NCBI GenBank assembly: GCA_964463135.1
Contig: CAYXBA010000005.1
Coordinates: 1 to 64,000, forward strand
Length of the DNA stretch: 64,000 nt
Direction: 5' to 3'
DNA from: UBA6898 sp964463135
Lineage (GTDB): Bacteria > Nitrospirota > Thermodesulfovibrionia > Thermodesulfovibrionales > UBA6898
Numbering within the stretch: the first letter of the stretch is position 1; every line of letters starts with the position of its first letter. Positions 43,789 to 52,072 of the stretch are shown piece after piece. A program made the translations under genes and the position numbers. Under the pieces are notes generated by a model, which worked only from the letters and a program-made list of their open reading frames with translations, was not told where the DNA came from and ran no database searches.

Positions 43789-44099
43789 TCCTTCTCCATA
43801 GAGCATTTTAGCGGAAACTCATGTTCCCGCGCCATTGTATGAACCGTATCGATCTTTGTTTCTGCTATCTCCCTCGTAAAGGTCCCGGCATGTCCCTTCC
43901 CGTTCTTATGGACATGCAGCATGATTCTGGTAGCCTCGACCGCCTGTTTATCAAAGACATTTTCCAGGACGTGAACGACAAAATCCATGGTCGTATAGTC
44001 GTCGTTCAGGAGAAATACTGCATACAGCGGAGGTTTCTTAAGCTGCAGGTCGGCATCGTCCTGTCTCTCCTGTTCTTTTTGGGGGTTGTTTATGGTCAT
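43785..44099 (-). CDS. clpS: ClpS adaptor protein
   Basis: A 104-residue adaptor that binds N-degrons and loads them on ClpA. It has the pocket-forming segment VFLLNDDYTTMDFVVHVL, the KQAVEATRIMLHVHKNGKG helix, and the AGTFTREIAETK strand. The N-terminal extension is short and charged (NNPQKEQERQDDAD), as usual. Overlaps clpA by 4 bases. With aat it makes a complete bacterial N-degron set except for ClpP. Confidence 0.96.
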   Translation of the reverse strand: MTINNPQKEQERQDDADLQLKKPPLYAVFLLNDDYTTMDFVVHVLENVFDKQAVEATRIMLHVHKNGKGHAGTFTREIAETKIDTVHTMAREHEFPLKCSMEKE

Positions 44100-44151
44100 T
44101 ACAGCGGTATTTTATCACAGGACGAGCAGGTGAGTCTTTGCAAAAAAAACA

Positions 44152-44180
44152 TTGACATCAAGGCCTTTGCGCGATAAAAT
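44152..44180 (+). promoter_or_regulatory. Strong promoter of the OmpA-like gene
   Basis: TTGACA (44152-44157) and TAAAAT (44175-44180) with exactly 17 bases between. The predicted start is about 24 bases upstream of the GTG start codon, which has GGAGGG before it. Confidence 0.75.
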
Positions 44181-44209
44181 ATGCCAAATTATAATTCAGG
44201 AGGGTACCA

Positions 44210-45226
44210 GTGAAAAGAATATTGATAGTTGTTGCCGTAGTAACCCTCATGCTGCCTGTACTCGCAGTTGCGCAGATCAGGGAAGGCAGTTTTGAGATCG
44301 GTCCCTATGCGGGCTGGCATGTTTTTGATGAAGACAATCGAATTCATGAAGAGAATTGCAATGAAAGGAAAGGGGACTGTGACGGTGAAAGGAAGGGCTT
44401 TAACAGAAGGTTTGTGTACGGCCTTCGCCTTGGATATAACCTGACCCAGAAGTGGGGCCTTGAAGCTGCATATGATCACATAGGATCCCGCGCTGACATG
44501 TATCATGCTGATGTGCTCTATCATTTCACGCCGGATCGCAGCTTTGTTCCCTTTGCTGTGGCTGGCCTTGGCTATGCTGATATCAAGCCCATGGGCAGAG
44601 AAGACTACAATTCAATGATGGGTAATATCGGTCTCGGTTTTAAATACTTCATGCATAGGAACATAGCTCTCAGGGTTGACGTAAGAGATGTAATAACAAA
44701 TATGCAGAACGTTGTGGCGACTGCCGGTCTTACCTTCGCCTTTGGCGGAAAGACCCCTGCCCCGGCGCCTGAGCCTGCTCCGGCACCTGCGCCTCCTCCT
44801 CCTCCCCCTCCGCCGCCACCTCCTGCACCGAAGCCTGAGGTTAAGCCTGCTCCTGCTCCTGCACCGGTCAAGATCGTTCTTGAGGATGTGCATTTTGACT
44901 TTGACAAGGCTACGTTGACCGATGAGGCAAAGGCTATTCTTGCTAGGGATATTCAGACACTCAAGAGCAATCCCTCTATCAAGGTCCAGGTGGAAGGCCA
45001 TACCTGTGCTCACGGTAAAGATGACTATAACATGGCGCTTGGCGAGAGAAGGGCTAATGCGGTAAAGGAATTTCTTGTGAAGGAAGGCATAGCTGCTGAC
45101 AGGCTCACCACGATCAGCTATGGCGAGACCAGACTTGCACAGCCTGAGACGCCGACCGCAAAGAACAAGAATTCTGCAGAGGCAAAAGAGAACAGACGTG
45201 TGCATTTCGAAGTAATTTCGAAGTAA
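44210..45226 (+). CDS. OmpA-family outer-membrane protein
   Basis: A 338-residue protein. It has a signal peptide (MKRILIVVAVVTLMLPVLAVA), an N-terminal eight-stranded-barrel-like domain (about 25-175; FEIGPYAGWHVF, YGLRLGYNLTQKWGLEAAYD), then a long Pro/Ala hinge (about 183-220). A C-terminal OmpA domain follows, with VHFDFDKATL, VEGHTCAHGKDDYNMALGER and RANAVKEFLV, which binds peptidoglycan. The start is GTG behind CAGGAGGG. Strong promoter and terminator both present: a single, probably abundant, envelope-anchoring gene. Confidence 0.93.
   Translation: MKRILIVVAVVTLMLPVLAVAQIREGSFEIGPYAGWHVFDEDNRIHEENCNERKGDCDGERKGFNRRFVYGLRLGYNLTQKWGLEAAYDHIGSRADMYHADVLYHFTPDRSFVPFAVAGLGYADIKPMGREDYNSMMGNIGLGFKYFMHRNIALRVDVRDVITNMQNVVATAGLTFAFGGKTPAPAPEPAPAPAPPPPPPPPPPPAPKPEVKPAPAPAPVKIVLEDVHFDFDKATLTDEAKAILARDIQTLKSNPSIKVQVEGHTCAHGKDDYNMALGERRANAVKEFLVKEGIAADRLTTISYGETRLAQPETPTAKNKNSAEAKENRRVHFEVISK
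45205..45226. repeat. 11-base tandem duplication at the end of the OmpA-like gene
   Basis: TTTCGAAGTAA occurs twice in direct succession (45205-45215 and 45216-45226). In the second copy its last three bases are the stop codon. With only one copy the frame would run on into the terminator. Confidence 0.75.
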
Positions 45227-45243
45227 TTTGTTATAATAAGCAT

Positions 45244-45280
45244 AACCCCTGGCTGCCAGCCTGGCGGCCAGGGGTTTTTT
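45244..45280 (+). terminator. Rho-independent terminator after the OmpA-like gene
   Basis: AACCCCTGGC (45244-45253) pairs with GCCAGGGGTT (45267-45276). The 13-base loop can pair internally (CCAG with CTGG), and a six-T run follows. Only 6 bases after it, the next lipoprotein gene starts. Confidence 0.92.
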
Positions 45281-45286
45281 ATTTAT

Positions 45287-47032
45287 ATGAAGAAAATAGC
45301 CGTGCTCATCGTTTTGATCGCCATCGCTTCCTGCGCTCCGCAGCGTGAAGTTGTGCAGCCAGTCCCACAAATAATTCCCCCGCCTCCGCCTGTTGCAGTA
45401 AGAGAGCCTGTGAGAAGCTACCGGCAGGGTCTTGCCTGTGAAGAGAATACTTCCTCGGTGTTTAACCGCAGCGGTCTTGAGGTCCTTCCCTTTGCGAGGC
45501 TCGTGTTCTTTGATATGGACGACGACGGCAGCCAGGAACTTATAGCCGGCGGCAAGGACGGCTTACTTCGGATGTATAGGAGGCAGGCCGGAGGGTCTAA
45601 TAGCCCCTGGGCTGAGGTGAAAGGATATTTTCAGGGGATACAGGTAGGTGCCTTTTCCTCGCCTGCGGTTGCAGACATGGACCTTGATGGAAAGCCCGAG
45701 ATTATCGTGGGCACGGGTGGTTTCTCCTCAGAATCGGGCAGGGTCATTGTATTCAGGAATGAGGGAACACGGGTTAAGCCAGTATGGCAGAGAATCGATA
45801 TGCCGGTCATTGACGTGGGTGATGACGCTACACCAACGGTCGCGGATGTGAATGGTGACCGCAAGCCCGATCTTATCGTCGGTAACTCGACTGGTGCACT
45901 TGTCCTCTACCGGAACACTACCAGCCAGGGAAATATATCCTTTGCCCGGGACTCGGATTATTTTAGAGGTATCAATATCGGTATGTACGGCATGCCAGCT
46001 GCAACCGTGAGCAATAACAGGGTCATTATCGTTGCCGGCAACAGCATGGGAAAGCTCTATCTGCTCGAAAAACAGAATGGAGGCTCCTGGCAGAAGTCTG
46101 GTCTGAGAATGGATTTCAGCAATTTTGCCGCGCCTGCTTTTATACAGACCAGCGGCAGCACCGCACCAAATCTTGTTGTCTCGGACGGGAGCGGTCAGAT
46201 ACATTATTATAACAACGCGAAGGGCGACTTTAGAGCATGGGATGAGGTCCCTTTGTTTCTTGCCGGCAGACTGATGCCCGGACCGGTATGCACCCCTGCC
46301 TTCTGCGAACTGGGTGAAAAGTCTTTTATGGTGACCGGTAATGTTAATGGTGAACTGAGACTTTTCGCGTATCAGCCGCTTGCCGGGGATCTGCCCTGGG
46401 CAGAGAAGGTGAACTTCTTCAAAGGGATTAAACTCGCCGGGTACGCCCGGGGAACGCTGGTCTTATGGCGCGGCAGCTATCTCCTCATAACAGGACAGCA
46501 GGATGGATATGTCCGTGCCTTCCTTAATACAGGGACGGATGATCGGCCAGTATGGAAAGAGCAGAAGGATTTTTTCAGGGGAGTGCCGAAGACGTATCAT
46601 GCCTCGCCAACGGTCTTTGATCTCGACGGCGATGGTGTCTGGGAATTGATCGTTGGTGATGTTGATGGACGTGTGTCTGCATATCGCATGGAGGACCAGC
46701 AGGCAGGCAAACCGAATTGGACAAGGATCGACGGAGTTTTTTCTTCGGTCAAAACAGACCGTTATGCATCGCCGTCACTGGTGCGCGACGGTGAGCGGAT
46801 CTATCTTTTTGTCGGTCAGCAGGACGGCGGCATGCGTTTTTATTCGGCAAGGAACACGGGCTCAGGAATGCCGGTCTTTTCACGCGAAGAATTTTTGAAT
46901 GATCTGCAGTTTAACAATCACAGCTCCCCGTCAGTGTTCATGAATAACGGCGTTATTGATCTCTCGGTCGGCGATTACAACGGAAACCTCAGGCATTTTG
47001 CCTGTAAGTCAGGCCGCGTAGAGATCCAATAG
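45287..47032 (+). CDS. FG-GAP/VCBS-repeat lipoprotein
   Basis: A 581-residue lipoprotein: a signal peptide with lipobox (LIAIASC, Cys16), a Pro-rich linker, then a beta-propeller-like array. Calcium-type repeats are FFDMDDDGSQELIAGG, VADMDLDGKPEIIVG, VADVNGDRKPDLIVGN and VFDLDGDGVWELIVGD, at least four clear copies with more degenerate ones. Integrin-like propellers of this kind usually bind proteins or glycans at the cell surface. The ATG begins 6 bases after the terminator run and has no ribosome-binding site, so expression is hard to explain. The target is unknown. Confidence 0.85.
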   Translation: MKKIAVLIVLIAIASCAPQREVVQPVPQIIPPPPPVAVREPVRSYRQGLACEENTSSVFNRSGLEVLPFARLVFFDMDDDGSQELIAGGKDGLLRMYRRQAGGSNSPWAEVKGYFQGIQVGAFSSPAVADMDLDGKPEIIVGTGGFSSESGRVIVFRNEGTRVKPVWQRIDMPVIDVGDDATPTVADVNGDRKPDLIVGNSTGALVLYRNTTSQGNISFARDSDYFRGINIGMYGMPAATVSNNRVIIVAGNSMGKLYLLEKQNGGSWQKSGLRMDFSNFAAPAFIQTSGSTAPNLVVSDGSGQIHYYNNAKGDFRAWDEVPLFLAGRLMPGPVCTPAFCELGEKSFMVTGNVNGELRLFAYQPLAGDLPWAEKVNFFKGIKLAGYARGTLVLWRGSYLLITGQQDGYVRAFLNTGTDDRPVWKEQKDFFRGVPKTYHASPTVFDLDGDGVWELIVGDVDGRVSAYRMEDQQAGKPNWTRIDGVFSSVKTDRYASPSLVRDGERIYLFVGQQDGGMRFYSARNTGSGMPVFSREEFLNDLQFNNHSSPSVFMNNGVIDLSVGDYNGNLRHFACKSGRVEIQ

Positions 47033-47127
47033 ACCAAACAGTATCTTCGGGATATTGCTTGCTTACAGCCGCATAAAAAGTTCTTTCCTCTTTCTATTGT
47101 TTCATATTTTGTTCACAACGTCAGTGG

Positions 47128-47133
47128 TATAAT
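47128..47133 (+). promoter_or_regulatory. Extended -10 element upstream of copA
   Basis: TGG-TATAAT (TG motif plus a perfect -10) lies about 50 bases before the copA ATG. The -35 region is poor. I do not see a clear CueR-type dyad by eye. Confidence 0.4.
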
Positions 47134-47183
47134 TATGCGAGTTAACAGCGCTGACTTTATACGCATAAATAAGGAAGCAAACG

Positions 47184-49640
47184 ATGACTGAATCTGCTGA
47201 ATCAAAAAAAATTGATCTGCCGGTGACCGGCATGTCCTGCGCTTCGTGTGCAAGCCACATAGAACATGCACTTGCTGAACTGGACGGTGTGTCGTTAGCG
47301 TCCGTGAATTTTGCTGCAGAGAAGGCCACGGTCGGATATGATCCTCTCAAACTGACCGTTGCAGACCTTGCCAGGACTATAGTCGATCAGGGCTATGGCG
47401 TCTCGGTTTCCCGCATTACCCTGCCTGTTCAGGGCATGACCTGTGCTGCCTGCGTTTCTGCAGTTGAGAATGCATTGAAGCAGCTTCCCGGAGTAACTGC
47501 CGCAGCAGTGAACTTTGCGACAGAAAAGGTAACAATAGAATATTTTCCGTCACTGGTAAGCATCAGGGACTTCAAGAAGGTGATCAAGGACGCTGGATAC
47601 GAGGTTGTCGAAGCCGAGCAGGGTGAGGATATTGTTGAAAAAGAACTGAAGGAGAGGGAGAAGGCTTACAGGGAGCTCAGGACAAAGGTTGTCGCCGGCG
47701 CAGTCCTGGCGGTCCCTCTGATGCTGCTGATGCAGTGGAACCATATTTTCGGCCATGCCTTCTCCATGCCGATGCAGGTCAATCACTTGATCCAGCTCGT
47801 TCTGGCAACCCCTGTTCAGTTCTGGATAGGCCGGCAGTTCTATGCAGGTGCGATTGCAGCGGCGCGCCACAGGACAACGAACATGAATACGCTGATCGCT
47901 ATCGGCACTTCATCTGCGTATCTCTACAGTATTGTGGCAACCTTTTTCCCGGACCTGTTTGCGATCAAGGGCTATACGGCTGAGGTCTATTTCGACACCT
48001 CTGCAACGATCATCGTGCTGATCCTCCTCGGCAGGCTTTTTGAGGCGCGTGCCAAAGGCCAGACCTCTGAGGCGATCAAGAAACTGATCGGCCTGCAGGC
48101 AAAGACCGCGCGGATCATCAAGGACGGCAGGGAGATGGACGTTCCGATCGAGGATGTCGAGATCGGCGATCTGATCCTTGTGCGGCCCGGTGAGAAGATA
48201 CCGGTTGACGGCATCATCAAGGAGGGGTATTCATCGGTAGATGAGTCCATGGTCACAGGGGAGTCAATCCCCGTTGAGAAGAATATCGGCACTTCAGTGA
48301 TAGGCGGCACGATCAACAAGACAGGCTCCTTCAAATTTGAGGCAGTAAACGTTGGCAAAGAGACCATGCTTTCCCATATTATCGAGATGGTGCAGTCAGC
48401 ACAGGGCTCAAAGCCTCCTATTGCACGGCTGGCTGATATCATTGCCTCCTATTTTGTTCCTGCGGTTATCGGCATTGCGACGCTCACCTTTGCTGTCTGG
48501 TATTTCTTCGGTCCGACCCCTGCATTTACCTACGCAGTCCTGAATTTTATCGCAGTGCTGATCATTGCCTGTCCCTGTTCGCTTGGACTGGCTACGCCGA
48601 CATCCATCATGGTCGGAACAGGCAAGGGCGCAGAGAACGGTATTCTGATCAGGAGCGGCGAGGCTCTTGAAAAGGCCCACAAGATAACCTCGATTGTGTT
48701 TGACAAGACCGGTACGCTCACCAAGGGCCGGCCTGAGGTGACGGATCTGATCGTGAAAGGCCTGAACGAAAAAGACCTGCTTTTTTATGCAGCCTCTGCT
48801 GAAAAGGGCTCTGAACATCCGTTAGGCGAGTCGATCATCAAGAAGGCCCAGGAGGCCGGCCTGACGATCACTGATCCTGAGCAGTTTCAGGCGGTCCCTG
48901 GTCATGGCATCAAGGCAACTATTCAAAGGAGGAAGATACTCCTCGGCAATCAGAAGTTCATGCAGGATGAGGGTATTGATATTGAAGCATTGACCGCTGA
49001 ATCAGAAAGCCTCTCTCTGCAGGGAAAGACCCCCATGTTCGTCAGTCTGGACAATACGGCTGCCGGCATCATTGCGGTGGCTGATACGCTCAAGGAAGAA
49101 TCGGTGCAGGCAGTGAGACAGCTTCATGATCTCGGCATTGAGGTCGTCATGATAACTGGCGACAATAAACGCACGGGCGAAGCCATTGCCCGGCAGGCCG
49201 GCATTGACCGGGTGCTGGCAGAGGTGCTGCCGCAGGACAAAGCGGCTGAGGTGAAAAAACTCCAGGCAGAGGGCAAGGTAGTTGCGATGGTCGGCGACGG
49301 CATTAACGATGCTCCTGCGCTTGCCCAGGCTGATGTGGGCATTGCGATCGGCACTGGTACTGACGTTGCGATGGAGGCCTCTGACATTACGCTTATCGCG
49401 GGCAACATCAAGGGCGTGGTAACTGCTATAGCGCTCTCAAAGGCAACCATGAGGAACATCAAGCAGAACCTCTTCTGGGCCTTTGCTTACAATGTTATTC
49501 TCATCCCTGTTGCAGCAGGTGTGCTCTTCCCGTTCTTCGGCATACTCCTGAACCCGATGCTCGCTGCAGGGGCCATGGGTTTTTCATCAGTGACGGTTGT
49601 TACGAATGCCCTAAGATTGAGAAGGTTCAAGCCTGCGTGA
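47184..49640 (+). CDS. copA: Copper-transporting P1B-type ATPase
   Basis: An 818-residue inner-membrane pump, probably exporting Cu(I). Two N-terminal metal-binding domains (GMSCASC at about 16-22, GMTCAAC at about 86-92), then eight transmembrane helices. The metal motif is CPCSLGLATP (the usual Ala is Ser), the phosphorylation site DKTGTLT at about residue 506, the HP motif SEHPLG, the hinge GDGINDAPAL, and the C-terminal helices with YNVILIP and MGFSSVTVVTNAL. AAGGAAGCAAACG precedes the ATG. No copper regulator or chaperone gene is adjacent. Confidence 0.95.
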   Translation: MTESAESKKIDLPVTGMSCASCASHIEHALAELDGVSLASVNFAAEKATVGYDPLKLTVADLARTIVDQGYGVSVSRITLPVQGMTCAACVSAVENALKQLPGVTAAAVNFATEKVTIEYFPSLVSIRDFKKVIKDAGYEVVEAEQGEDIVEKELKEREKAYRELRTKVVAGAVLAVPLMLLMQWNHIFGHAFSMPMQVNHLIQLVLATPVQFWIGRQFYAGAIAAARHRTTNMNTLIAIGTSSAYLYSIVATFFPDLFAIKGYTAEVYFDTSATIIVLILLGRLFEARAKGQTSEAIKKLIGLQAKTARIIKDGREMDVPIEDVEIGDLILVRPGEKIPVDGIIKEGYSSVDESMVTGESIPVEKNIGTSVIGGTINKTGSFKFEAVNVGKETMLSHIIEMVQSAQGSKPPIARLADIIASYFVPAVIGIATLTFAVWYFFGPTPAFTYAVLNFIAVLIIACPCSLGLATPTSIMVGTGKGAENGILIRSGEALEKAHKITSIVFDKTGTLTKGRPEVTDLIVKGLNEKDLLFYAASAEKGSEHPLGESIIKKAQEAGLTITDPEQFQAVPGHGIKATIQRRKILLGNQKFMQDEGIDIEALTAESESLSLQGKTPMFVSLDNTAAGIIAVADTLKEESVQAVRQLHDLGIEVVMITGDNKRTGEAIARQAGIDRVLAEVLPQDKAAEVKKLQAEGKVVAMVGDGINDAPALAQADVGIAIGTGTDVAMEASDITLIAGNIKGVVTAIALSKATMRNIKQNLFWAFAYNVILIPVAAGVLFPFFGILLNPMLAAGAMGFSSVTVVTNALRLRRFKPA

Positions 49641-49689
49641 GTGATTATTATTAAACTCGCAGTTTCTGATACAGTTCCTATTTTCTGTC

Positions 49690-49708
49690 ATTCCGGCTTG
49701 TCCGGAAT
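49690..49708. repeat. Inverted repeat ATTCCGG-CTTGT-CCGGAAT
   Basis: A 7-bp stem with 5-base loop, in the word 'gtcattccggcttgtccgg'. This wording resembles small dispersed intergenic elements found in many bacterial genomes. Only this copy is in the window. Confidence 0.55.
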
Positions 49709-49760
49709 CTTTCCTGTCCAGGGAAGGGACCTTAAGAAATAGAATCACGCGGTTTGAAGT

Positions 49761-49776
49761 CCCCTCTTGGGAGGGG
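49761..49776. repeat. Inverted repeat CCCCTC-TTGG-GAGGGG
   Basis: A 6-bp stem with a four-base loop, followed by a G-rich run (GTGCAGGGGTGGG). It resembles common dispersed GC-rich palindromes near gene ends. No T-tract follows, so it is not a standard terminator. Confidence 0.5.
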
Positions 49777-49886
49777 TGCAGGGGTGGGTTGCTCGATCAT
49801 CGCTGAACTCTGTCCGGAAAGGATACTGCTCAAGTATAACTCCTTGTATTTCATAAACGGGCCTTCTTCAAGTCTGATAAATTGTC

Positions 49887-49915
49887 TTGACGAGTTGCTT
49901 ATTTGATCCTATAAT
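49887..49915 (+). promoter_or_regulatory. Strong promoter of the AT-rich membrane gene
   Basis: TTGACG (49887-49892) and TATAAT (49910-49915), exactly 17 bases apart. Predicted start near 49922, about 37 bases before the ATG. Confidence 0.65.
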
Positions 49916-49958
49916 CTCTCAAATACTCTTTTAGAAAAAATCACTGTTAGGACAAAAA

Positions 49959-50504
49959 ATGATACTGCTATCGTCGACTAAACTTGAGCAGAAAATTGCA
50001 CAAAAAGCCTTGACGTCATGGGAGAAAACTAAGTACATAATTCTTACGACAGCCATGTATAGTTTTACAACCCCTATATACATTCTCACGCCATCATTTG
50101 GGCCAAAACCACCTACTGGTGACGCTTTCGTTTCGTTTCTTTCTGCAATTGCAGCTGTCACGATCACATACTTTGGAGTAAAAAAATGCTATCTGACAAA
50201 TAAAACCTTTGGCGATGTTCATTTTCTCGAGCGCTTTGCACTCCTTAATGTACCGATAACAATAAAATTTATGATGATTTTACTGCCAATTGTTTTGTTG
50301 AGTGCTGTTTTTGGTGCTGTTTTTGTAACTTCTCTGAGTGGAGAAAAAGAAATTAGAGAAAAAATACTCTCATACTCAATGCGTATTATGTCACCAATTG
50401 GAGTCTTTGCTTATTACATTTTCTTGAATCGCTCATTTCAACGCCTTGGGCTAATAATGACTGAAAAGGGAAAGTCCTATCAAGGAAATCACGGTGACAG
50501 GTAA
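49959..50504 (+). CDS. AT-rich orphan membrane protein
   Basis: A 181-residue protein with about four hydrophobic segments: ILTTAMYSFTTPIYILTPSF, FVSFLSAIAAVTITYFGV, IKFMMILLPIVLLSAVFGAV, and MSPIGVFAYYIFL. I do not recognise the family. The base composition is visibly more AT-rich than the flanking genes (many AAA, ATT, TTT codons), suggesting horizontal origin. AGGACAAAAA lies before the ATG, and a near-consensus promoter sits upstream. It converges with the ABC permease gene. Confidence 0.65.
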   Translation: MILLSSTKLEQKIAQKALTSWEKTKYIILTTAMYSFTTPIYILTPSFGPKPPTGDAFVSFLSAIAAVTITYFGVKKCYLTNKTFGDVHFLERFALLNVPITIKFMMILLPIVLLSAVFGAVFVTSLSGEKEIREKILSYSMRIMSPIGVFAYYIFLNRSFQRLGLIMTEKGKSYQGNHGDR

Positions 50505-50579
50505 AACCAGCTGTATTTTCCTCTATGGTTTTGCTACTGTAGTTTTTTGTTGTGTGACCCGTCCGGAAAACAACTGCTC

Positions 50580-51335
50580 TTACTTCACAATTCTTTTCTT
50601 CATCAGCCTGAAGGGGTAGGGGGCGAGGGCAAGTGCAACGACTGCCAGCCAGAGCACATCCCACCCGACAACAACAATATGTCCTCCTGCGAATGACCTG
50701 CAGATGTTAACCAGATGATAGAGCGGGATAAAGAATGCGATCTTGGTGACAAGCGGGGGAAGGCCATCGAGCGGGAAGAAGATGCCTGAGAAAAGGAACA
50801 TGGGCGTCATGAAGAGCGTATAAAAGTAATTGAACGAGTCAATGCCGGGTACAATAGCCACAAAGATCATCGATATTTCGGCAAAGATCAATCCGCTGAT
50901 GAACAGCACCGGAAGCACGCCAATGATCGCCGCAGAATCGACCAGTCCCAAGGCTGATATCACGATCATGATGATCGTACCGTAGAGCACGCTCTTGAAT
51001 GCGCCCCACATGAGTTCTCCTGCTACCAGATCGTAGATATTTATCGGAGTTGCAAGGATTGCGTCAAAGGTCTTCTGAAAGGTCATGCGCACAAAGGTGC
51101 CGTATGTGCATTCATAAACGGCTGCGAACATGGCTGATGAGGCGATCATGCCCGGTGCAATGAAATTGATATACGGCACGCCATTGATCTCCTTCACATA
51201 GGCCCCAAGCCCCAAACCCATTGCCCAAAGATAAAGGACCGGCTCAGCAAAGTTCAGCGCGAGGCTCGATTTATAGAGCTTGGTGAAGACCGTGAAATTC
51301 CTCTGCCAGACCCTGAACGCCCGTTTGAGATTCAT
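50580..51335 (-). CDS. ABC-2 type transporter permease (NodJ-like)
   Basis: A 251-residue inner-membrane protein with six or so transmembrane helices and the ABC-2 pattern: NFAEPVLYLWAMGLGLGAYV near the N-terminus, SAMFAAVYECTYGTFVRM, ILATPINIYDLVAGELMW, and MFLFSGIFFPLDGLPPLV. It overlaps the ATPase gene by 4 bases. NodIJ-type exporters move lipo-oligosaccharides; close relatives export polysaccharides, drugs or toxins. The rfb and YdcF genes just upstream fit a glycan substrate, but that is inference. Confidence 0.87.
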   Translation of the reverse strand: MNLKRAFRVWQRNFTVFTKLYKSSLALNFAEPVLYLWAMGLGLGAYVKEINGVPYINFIAPGMIASSAMFAAVYECTYGTFVRMTFQKTFDAILATPINIYDLVAGELMWGAFKSVLYGTIIMIVISALGLVDSAAIIGVLPVLFISGLIFAEISMIFVAIVPGIDSFNYFYTLFMTPMFLFSGIFFPLDGLPPLVTKIAFFIPLYHLVNICRSFAGGHIVVVGWDVLWLAVVALALAPYPFRLMKKRIVK

Positions 51336-52072
51336 GCTATTATCTCCCGAAGCTTCTTGCCGGTCAGGTTCAGATACACATCTTCAAGGTCACCGCCATA
51401 TTTTTTCATAAGGTCTGCTGGTGTTCCGGTCTCGATGGTCTTGCCGTTATCCATGATCGCGACCCTGTCGCAGACCTGCTGCGCTTCTTCCATGTAGTGG
51501 GTCGTGAGTATGGTTGTCTTGCCCTCTGCCTTGAGATGGGCCAGGTTGTCCCATACAGCATGCCTGCTGTGCGGATCGAGGCCCACCGTAGGCTCGTCCA
51601 TGATAAGCAGGTCAGGATTGTTCATCAGGGCCCGTGCAAGCAGAAGTCTCCGTTTCATGCCCCCTGAAAGGTCCTTGATATTCACCGACGCTTTTTCCCT
51701 GAGTTCAACGAAATCAAGTAGTTCCCAGGCGCGCGGCGCTGAAACTTTCTTCGGCATATCAAAATAGCGTGCATAGACAATAAGGTTCTGAAATACGGAA
51801 AGGTCAGGATCGAGGTTATCGTCCTGGGGCATGACGCCGATGCGGGCCTTGATAGCGCTCGGTTTTTCCATGACATCAAGCCCAAAGACCGTAACTTTGC
51901 CGGAGGTGGGGGGCATGAAACAGTAGATGATGCTCATCGCAGTTGTCTTGCCCGCACCATTAGGGCCGAGAAAGCCAAAGCATTCGCCCTGCATAATCTC
52001 GAAACTGATGCTGTCAACAGCGCAGAGGTTGCCGTAGTGTTTGACCAGGTTGTCAGCTTTAACAAGAACCAT
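51332..52072 (-). CDS. ABC transporter ATP-binding protein (NodI-like)
   Basis: A 246-residue ATPase with Walker A (GPNGAGKTTAMS), Q-loop, signature LSGGMKRRLLLARAL, Walker B (LLIMDEPTVGLD) and H-loop (LTTHYMEEA). It pairs with the permease that overlaps its stop. Its ATG overlaps the upstream YdcF-type stop by one base. DrrA/NodI subgroup by the PTSGKVTVFGLDV segment and the short C-terminus. Confidence 0.92.
   Translation of the reverse strand: MVLVKADNLVKHYGNLCAVDSISFEIMQGECFGFLGPNGAGKTTAMSIIYCFMPPTSGKVTVFGLDVMEKPSAIKARIGVMPQDDNLDPDLSVFQNLIVYARYFDMPKKVSAPRAWELLDFVELREKASVNIKDLSGGMKRRLLLARALMNNPDLLIMDEPTVGLDPHSRHAVWDNLAHLKAEGKTTILTTHYMEEAQQVCDRVAIMDNGKTIETGTPADLMKKYGGDLEDVYLNLTGKKLREIIA

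Larger units (their letters stand above)
49641..49958. other. Non-coding gap of 318 bases with repeat elements and a promoter
   Basis: Between copA and the AT-rich membrane gene. It holds two short inverted repeats at 49690-49708 and 49761-49776, annotated separately, and a good promoter near its right end. No convincing reading frame is present. Confidence 0.6.

Noticed and set aside
44605..45370. Arg-rich and Gly-rich frames opposite the OmpA-like gene
   Set aside because: They arise from the proline/alanine-rich hinge read on the other strand.
50505..50579. A possible terminator between the AT-rich gene and the ABC permease gene
   Set aside because: The pairing (AAAACC with GGTTTT) has an 18-base loop and the T-run is not next to the stem.
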